64,000 nt of DNA from Rutidosis leptorrhynchoides (lineage: Eukaryota; Streptophyta; Magnoliopsida; Asterales; Asteraceae). The stretch's first letter is position 1. The number at the start of each line of letters is the position of its first letter. Below the pieces are notes generated by a model. It was not told the DNA's origin. It did no database searches and saw only the letters and a program-made list of their open reading frames with translations. Positions 59,538-64,000 of this stretch are shown piece after piece. The position numbers were made by a program, and so were the translations under genes. Where the stretch lies: contig NC_092341.1 of the NCBI RefSeq assembly GCF_046630445.1, positions 8,927,501-8,991,500 of the forward strand. Reading direction: 5' to 3'.

Positions 59538-62500
59538 ATGTACGGCGGTTCCAGTAAACTCGGCCGTGGCCGCGGCGGCGGTCCTCCAATTAAACGAAAC
59601 ATCCACTCCACCTTCCAACCTTCTTCTGTTCAACGTCCATCCGCTACACCTCCCGGTGGTCGTTTATCCGCCGGTAGCGCTCACCGTAGCCGAAGTAATA
59701 CACCTGCCGCTCCGGCTACAGTGTCAACGGCCGATGAAACTTTTAGTTTAGTTCGGAATAATCCGTTAAATTTTGGAATGATTATTAGGCTTTCACCTGT
59801 ACTTATTGAAGAAATTAAGCGGCTAGAAGCGCAAGGCGGTGTGGCGAGGATTAAATTTGATTCTATTGCTAATAATCCTGCAGGAAATGTAGGTCAAATT
59901 TTATCTGAATGTTGACTGTATTACTCACTGTTTTACATATTGTTTGAAGTTTAATTTTGTGCTTAATCAACCTAGATCAGTGAAATTAACTGTTCAGTTT
60001 GTTGCCATTGGTTAAATTTCAGCCTAGAGGTCTTGTAGTTTATATTATGAATCTAATGTTCATTTGTTTAGGATCAAGGAATTTAGTTGCTAGGTTAGAA
60101 CTGTATAGATTTATATATGTGTATTAGATTACATCAATGTAGCTCAGCTCTATTGCTTCTGTTATTTCGTCATTATGCCATGTTATGTAAATTTGTTCAG
60201 TTTGTTACTGGTTTGTTTCCTTTGGTGCCCCATAGCTTCTGGTGATATATTATATATTGATTCTAAGATTTATTGGTCCATGATCAGCTAAGGTTTATAT
60301 GAATTGAAGTTCTTAACTTTTTTTATTTTCTTCTACTGGTTTAGATTATTGATGTTGGAGGTAAGGAGTTCAGATTCACTTCGTCGCAAGAAACTGGGGA
60401 CTTGTGTGATATATACGAAGAACAACGGGGTGGTGATAATGGAGATGGATTACTTGTTGAATCTGGAGGTGCTTGGCGAAAGATAAATGTGCAACGTGAG
60501 CTAGACGAGTCAGTCAAGAACCATGTTAAAATGCGTACAGTGGAAGCAGAACGCAAACACAAATCACGCAAGTATGTTTCATATTTATATTGAGCAGTAT
60601 TATGTTGGCATACACTAATGTTCCCTAACATACACGTGTGTTGCAGTTTGCTCCTAAGTGCTAAGTTATTTCTGCTTCTGACACATTCCACTCTCTGTTT
60701 TCCTTTATATGATGCGTTTATTAGCACTTACAGACTGCTTTCCTCACGAATCTCTTAATATCCTGCAATTGCTTAGAGCCATGTAACAATGTCCTTATCA
60801 ATGTTCCACGACTGTAGTAACCTGAAATTTGATGTGGTTGCACCTACATTATTAAAGGCGACATATGTTATATAAGAGAAGTTAACCGGGGATACCTATG
60901 TATAATCTACATCATAGCTGTTTAACTTCCAATTAAATGGAGTTTAGTATGTGGCATTATGTCCATGTGGCCAACCTGAGTTGGTCTTTATTTCAACATA
61001 AAGATCAATACAAAGATCTAGTACAGCACGTTTTGCTATACTCCTGAATTTCATTGTTTTGTAGCCCTTACTCACACTATTTGTTGCATCTTGAACCTTC
61101 TTATCATTGCCACGAGAGTTGCAACTCTTTATTAGGGATCTAATGCTATTTTGTCACAATTCAAGCTCACATCTTGTGTTGTATGACTAATAAACAAGTT
61201 GTCAGAAACGTACACTTCAATGATTAAGTGAAGTATGCTCACCTTTTTCAAGTTCTACATAAGTTAGAGGCTAGAGCTATAGAAATAACATACACGTATA
61301 GCACCTATGATATCTTGTTGCATCTCTTAAGCAAGACTTTCTAGTGGCAATAGCTCAACTTTTGTGGTGAGCACAAATTTAATTACAGGGTGTTAGTAAA
61401 GGTATGTAGTAGAGGCTTACTATAGCTTATAAGAAATTTGGAAACACCTTTAACTTCCTTTCTGATTGTCCGTGAAAGATTGATAGAAAGTCAGGGATAT
61501 TTAGGTGGTGCCTTTTTGTATATCTGTTGGGTTGGGGACTTGGGTTAGTGCTGTTAGCTTACAGTTACAGCCTTTGCCTGATTAATGTCATGTAATATGG
61601 CAACATTATCATTTTTTTTTTGAACTTATATTAATCATATGATATTTTTATTGACAGAACCGTAATTTTAGACCATGGAAATCCATCCTTGAAGAATCAA
61701 ATGAAGGCCCTAGCTGCCGCCGAAGGTATCATTGTTATTCTATCATTGCTATCCCTGGTTACTCATATGTCCTTGTTAAAAATGATCATTTTTTTAAGCC
61801 TTTAGTTTATGTATGAACTATTGATGTATAACTATAGCATGAGCTGTCATCTAGGGTATACTTTGAAAACTGAATGCATTGTAATGGCTATTTGCAAGAT
61901 TTTAATTATATATTGTGATTTACAACTTTCATACAATTGTAATGGAATATTGATTCAGGAAACACATATAGCGTGATTTACAACTTGTTATGCCTTTTAA
62001 ACTTCATTTTGTTTCTGAACTCACTTTTTTGTAACCCACAAGAAGTATATCACGATTATCATCTCACTTTTTCGTATTTATCAGGGTTCCCTGCTGTCAT
62101 CTTTATTTTCTCGTTTTTCCATTTGACAACTTGCATATGTTTCGTGAATCAAGTATTCCATGTTTTACGCTGCCAAATGTTTTATTAATCTTTAATGAAG
62201 TAGTAAACAACTATCAGAGTCGTTTAGCAATTTGTGGTTTATTCATGAAGTCGATATAATTAAAGCAGCAACTGTGAGAAAATATCATACTGTGTTGAAT
62301 TGTATTTGATGAATTGAATGGGCAACTTAATTCATGAAACTTTCCTTAGTATCCACCCCTTAGTAACTTATGTTGCCAATTTAGATTTAGATATTGCTTA
62401 TAACAACTTCTTAATAGTTAAGTTTTTGCTTCTTTTTTAATTTTTAATGTATTATGTATTCATTCATTCTTTTGGTCTCAGTAAATAATACATGGAAAGG

Positions 62501-63359
62501 GTCATACAATAAAAAGAAAGAGCCTCCTTTCAAAAAGCTGAAAGCTGAACCTTCTTCAGGTAAATAAATCGTCTGATGGTATAGTGATACGATATTACAT
62601 CTGCAAAAGTAAGTTGTACTGTAAAGCTAAATTGTTGTACTCTTCATTGTTATCATGTTTCTGTTTCAGCAACAATCCCTTCTAAATCTGGTGTAAAACC
62701 TGGATTCTCTTCGTCAACTCCTTCCAAAATCAGGGCTTCGGCTTCACCACTACTTTCTACACCTGAGCAGTGTGGGGCCCCGTTGTCCCCTCTAAAAAAT
62801 AGTAACATTACTAAAATACATGCAAACACAGAAGATGATAGTTTGACTCAATATAGTAAAGAAAATGCCAGCACAGGTGTTGTACAGAGTAAACCAGGAA
62901 GCAATGAAAGATTTGGAAACAAACCGAATGACTTGCAAAGTTTGCTAATTACTCTTCTCATGGATAAGCCACATGGAATGCACTTTAAGGTAAGTATGGG
63001 AATTGGTCTTGAGATGACAAGTTTAACTATTTTTTCTTGTAAAAATGGGTCAATTTGGACTGTGTTTTATCTTAAACGGGTGAAATAAAAAACTAGGTAA
63101 AAGGAGAACGTGTCAATCAAGCAGCAAATTTCTTAAAGTTTAATGCTTTCTCAGTTGTTTTTTACTTTTTATTATGAGGTTTTGATTCTGATTGTAATAC
63201 TTGGTGGTGTTTTTTTATTTTTTTTACAGTCATACTGGACACATTAGTAACTTATAATTTTTTTTTTGAGAATGGAAAACAAAACGTAATCTATCCCATC
63301 CATTTTTCCATCTCTTACTGATTTCAGTGATCTTATTTGTGCGGGTTAACTTTCAGAAG

Positions 63360-63393
<34 letters not shown>

Positions 63394-63772
63394 ATCATTT
63401 TCCTAGTACATTAAATGCTGTGTCCAATCAAATGTCTTGCATGAATTCCACTTTACCTGTCAGATGTTAACATGAATACCTGTTTTTACATTGGGTGGTT
63501 TTTTTCTATACGCTTTCATACATTCTTACCCTATCTTGTAGGCTCTGGAGACAGCTGTCGGAGAAACCTTTCCCAAATCTGTGAAGCAAATTGGGCCCAT
63601 CTTGAAAAAGGTAAGTCATACTATTTATAGTTTATTACCGTGGCTCATCAAGACCTGCTGAATAACGTTGTCATCTCATTCAGATTGCTGATCTCCAAGC
63701 TCCGGGAAGATATATTTTGAAACCCGGTGTCGGGTTAGAAAGTTTCAAGAAAACTTCATCTGAAAGTGGAAG
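59538..63772 (+). CDS. Conserved plant nuclear protein, ELL-like architecture, 3' end off window
   Basis: Exons inferred from splice signals and reading phase are 59538-59888, 60345-60571, 61658-61725, 62482-62559, 62670-62989, 63542-63610 and 63684-63772; each intron has GT...AG ends. The N-terminus is glycine/arginine-rich (GRGRGGG). A conserved block follows (SLVRNNPLNFGMIIRLSPVL through the KEFRFTSS and ESGGAWRKINVQRELDES segments, to the AERKHKSRK stretch). Then come a basic patch (KKKEPPFKKLK, likely nuclear signal), a serine/proline-rich linker, and a segment DLQSLLITLLMDKPHGMHFKALETAVGE...IADLQAPGRYILKPG that looks like a winged helix. This order resembles RNA polymerase II elongation factor ELL, so a role in transcription elongation is an inference. 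Similar plant proteins are annotated only vaguely. At 63771 the frame could read AGG TAG and stop, but AG/GTAGCT is also a donor and relatives seem to continue, so the end is open. It looks intact. Confidence 0.8.
63362..63389. repeat. Poly(T) tract in intron 5
   Basis: About 28 T residues between exons 5 and 6 of the host gene. Confidence 0.9.
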
Positions 63773-64000
63773 GTAGCTTCACTAATCAAAACTTGTCTCT
63801 CTTGTTGGCCTTCTTTTGTTTTTACTGAGTGTGTATTCTAAGTAAGTTGTGTTCTTGGTCCAATCTTGTTGTGAGTTCCTGTCTTACATCCACTAATAAG
63901 GCGGGTCATTTTTGCATCCTTTGGGTTCTTGTATTCATGACCATAAGGATTTACTAAATGAGATGAAGAAGTTACTTGAAATAATGACTTGAAAAAAAAT

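Noticed and set aside
63771..63776. AGG TAG as the true stop of the host gene
   Set aside because: Possible but not preferred. AG/GTAGCT fits a donor and the protein family appears to continue with a short serine/proline/glutamate-rich tail, so the end is left open.

Overview
The window is nuclear DNA of a dicot plant. The LTR families and the small retrotransposon ORFs look like those I associate with Asteraceae (daisy family); that placement rests on recognition, not on a search. About 58 kb is a stack of nested LTR retrotransposons, and only the last ~4.2 kb holds a host gene. I see no rRNA, tRNA, CRISPR array or organellar sequence.

Layout by element (names are mine). Element D (minus strand, LTR of 2942 bp) is the outermost. 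Its 5' LTR is 58264-55323 and it sits in a LINE relic (58265-~59085). The PBS-to-PPT interior survives in pieces (55322-53628, 44436-43787, 29096-27968). Its 3' LTR is 27967-26858, and the rest of that LTR lies off the left edge. Athila-type element A (minus) entered D's 3' LTR at 26857/26858. A full Athila-type copy B (minus, 8603-25683, 17,081 bp, 5-bp duplication AATAC) then entered A's own 5' LTR. Element E1 (minus, a relative of D, LTR 907-4208) entered A's gag. A Stowaway MITE (7315-7572) sits in A's leader. Athila-type copy C (plus, 29097-43786) and a gag-only element G (plus, 44442-53622, 5-bp duplication TGCTA) both sit inside D. G carries its own hAT-like MITE (48827-49475).

The Athila-type copies use a tRNA-Asp-like primer site and carry a single gag-protease-RT-RNase H-integrase frame of 5601 bp. 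This is followed by a small zinc-knuckle ORF and, in B only, an ATHILA ORF-1/env-position ORF that appears to be spliced. All copies are broken by scattered nonsense codons. D, E1 and G use initiator-Met-like primer sites. G keeps only a gag gene, so it would depend on another element for enzymes.

The host gene (59538 to beyond 63772, plus strand, at least seven exons) encodes a conserved plant nuclear protein whose layout resembles the Pol II elongation factor ELL.

The most unusual signals are two. (1) GC-rich palindromes occur in pairs whose centres are always 31-32 bp apart, about 30 bp from the TATA box in the LTRs. They also occur in the leader and upstream of the env-position ORF. The palindrome sequence is swapped freely between sites and between unrelated families, and G has a 20-bp version. 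(2) G carries arrays of stem-loops with a near-constant loop and stems that change in compensating pairs, in both LTRs and in the part of its interior where pol would be.
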